From Bryobacterales bacterium (GTDB taxonomy: Bacteria; Acidobacteriota; Terriglobia; Bryobacterales; Bryobacteraceae), in NCBI GenBank assembly GCA_003139735.1, contig PLGA01000499.1:1-5090 (forward strand): 5,090 nt of DNA, in the 5' to 3' direction. Positions 5,068-5,090 of this stretch are shown piece after piece. The number at the start of each line of letters is the position of its first letter. Within the stretch, counting starts at the first letter, position 1. The notes beneath the pieces were generated by a model that was not told the origin of the DNA, did not search any database, and worked only from the letters and a program-made list of their open reading frames with translations. The position numbers and the translations under genes were made by a program.

Positions 5068-5090
5068 GATTTTAAGTCCTTTGCGTCTGC
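5068..5090 (-). tRNA. Partial tRNA-Leu(UAA)-like sequence at the window edge, likely attachment site
   Basis: Read on minus, the last 23 bases match the inner part of a tRNA-Leu: the D-arm tail GCAGACGC, the 5' anticodon stem AAGGA and the loop CTTAAAA with anticodon TAA. The 5' part of the tRNA would lie beyond 5090. The sequence entering the window does not complete it. The 3' anticodon strand reads TCTTA instead of the expected TCCTT, leaving one mismatch and one G-U pair, and no TpsiC arm (GGTTCRA) follows. So this is either a truncated tRNA or an attachment-site repeat ending in the anticodon loop. Confidence 0.5.

Noticed and set aside
1..5090. CRISPR array, rRNA, toxin-antitoxin pair or defence system
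   Set aside because: No regularly spaced repeats of 23-40 bp with unique spacers, no rRNA signature, and no recognisable toxin, antitoxin, nuclease or defence motif was found.

Overview
The window is GC-rich DNA that looks like part of a small integrative or otherwise mobile element. I see no ribosomal, central-metabolic or other core genes. The style fits a high-GC soil bacterium, and my best guess is Acidobacteriota (Bryobacterales/Solibacter-like). That guess rests on the small 'KGGK.GG' basic protein, the secreted hypothetical with an 'EKYGTP' tail and the HGGxSTG protein, all recalled from such genomes. It is inference, not a database result.

Layout, left to right. A serine recombinase (minus, 15-692) is divergent from a 66-residue basic protein (plus, 771-971). 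The 78-bp gap holds two back-to-back sigma70-like promoters, and each places its predicted transcription start at the ATG, so both genes look leaderless. A 26-bp palindrome and weaker hairpins separate the basic gene from a convergent secreted protein of unknown function (minus, 1101-1808). Next comes a small HGGxSTG zinc-finger-like protein (minus, 1937-2152) with a strong ribosome binding site. About 320 bp follow without a convincing gene, filled by diverged repeats that each end in an alternating CG tract. Then, all on minus and read right to left, come a 203-residue protein of unknown function (4142-4753), an intergenic cluster of GGTRACT-type repeats, an excisionase-like helix-turn-helix protein (3801-4007), a CHC2-zinc-finger plus winged-helix replication-type protein (2759-3823), and a TAATG-coupled small Cys-rich ORF (2499-2759). 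The right edge (5068-5090) reads, on minus, as the D-arm and anticodon region of a tRNA-Leu(UAA), a plausible attachment-site remnant.

How it may work together (inference). The HTH protein and the overlapping CHC2/wHTH protein form a compact control-and-replication cassette of the kind seen in phage satellites, ICE-like elements and plasmids. The serine recombinase would handle recombination or resolution. The secreted protein and the HGGxSTG protein look like cargo or accessory genes. The GGTRACT repeats just upstream of the HTH/CHC2 pair are the best candidates for operators or Rep-binding iterons. No CRISPR array, rRNA gene, complete tRNA or IS transposase was seen.
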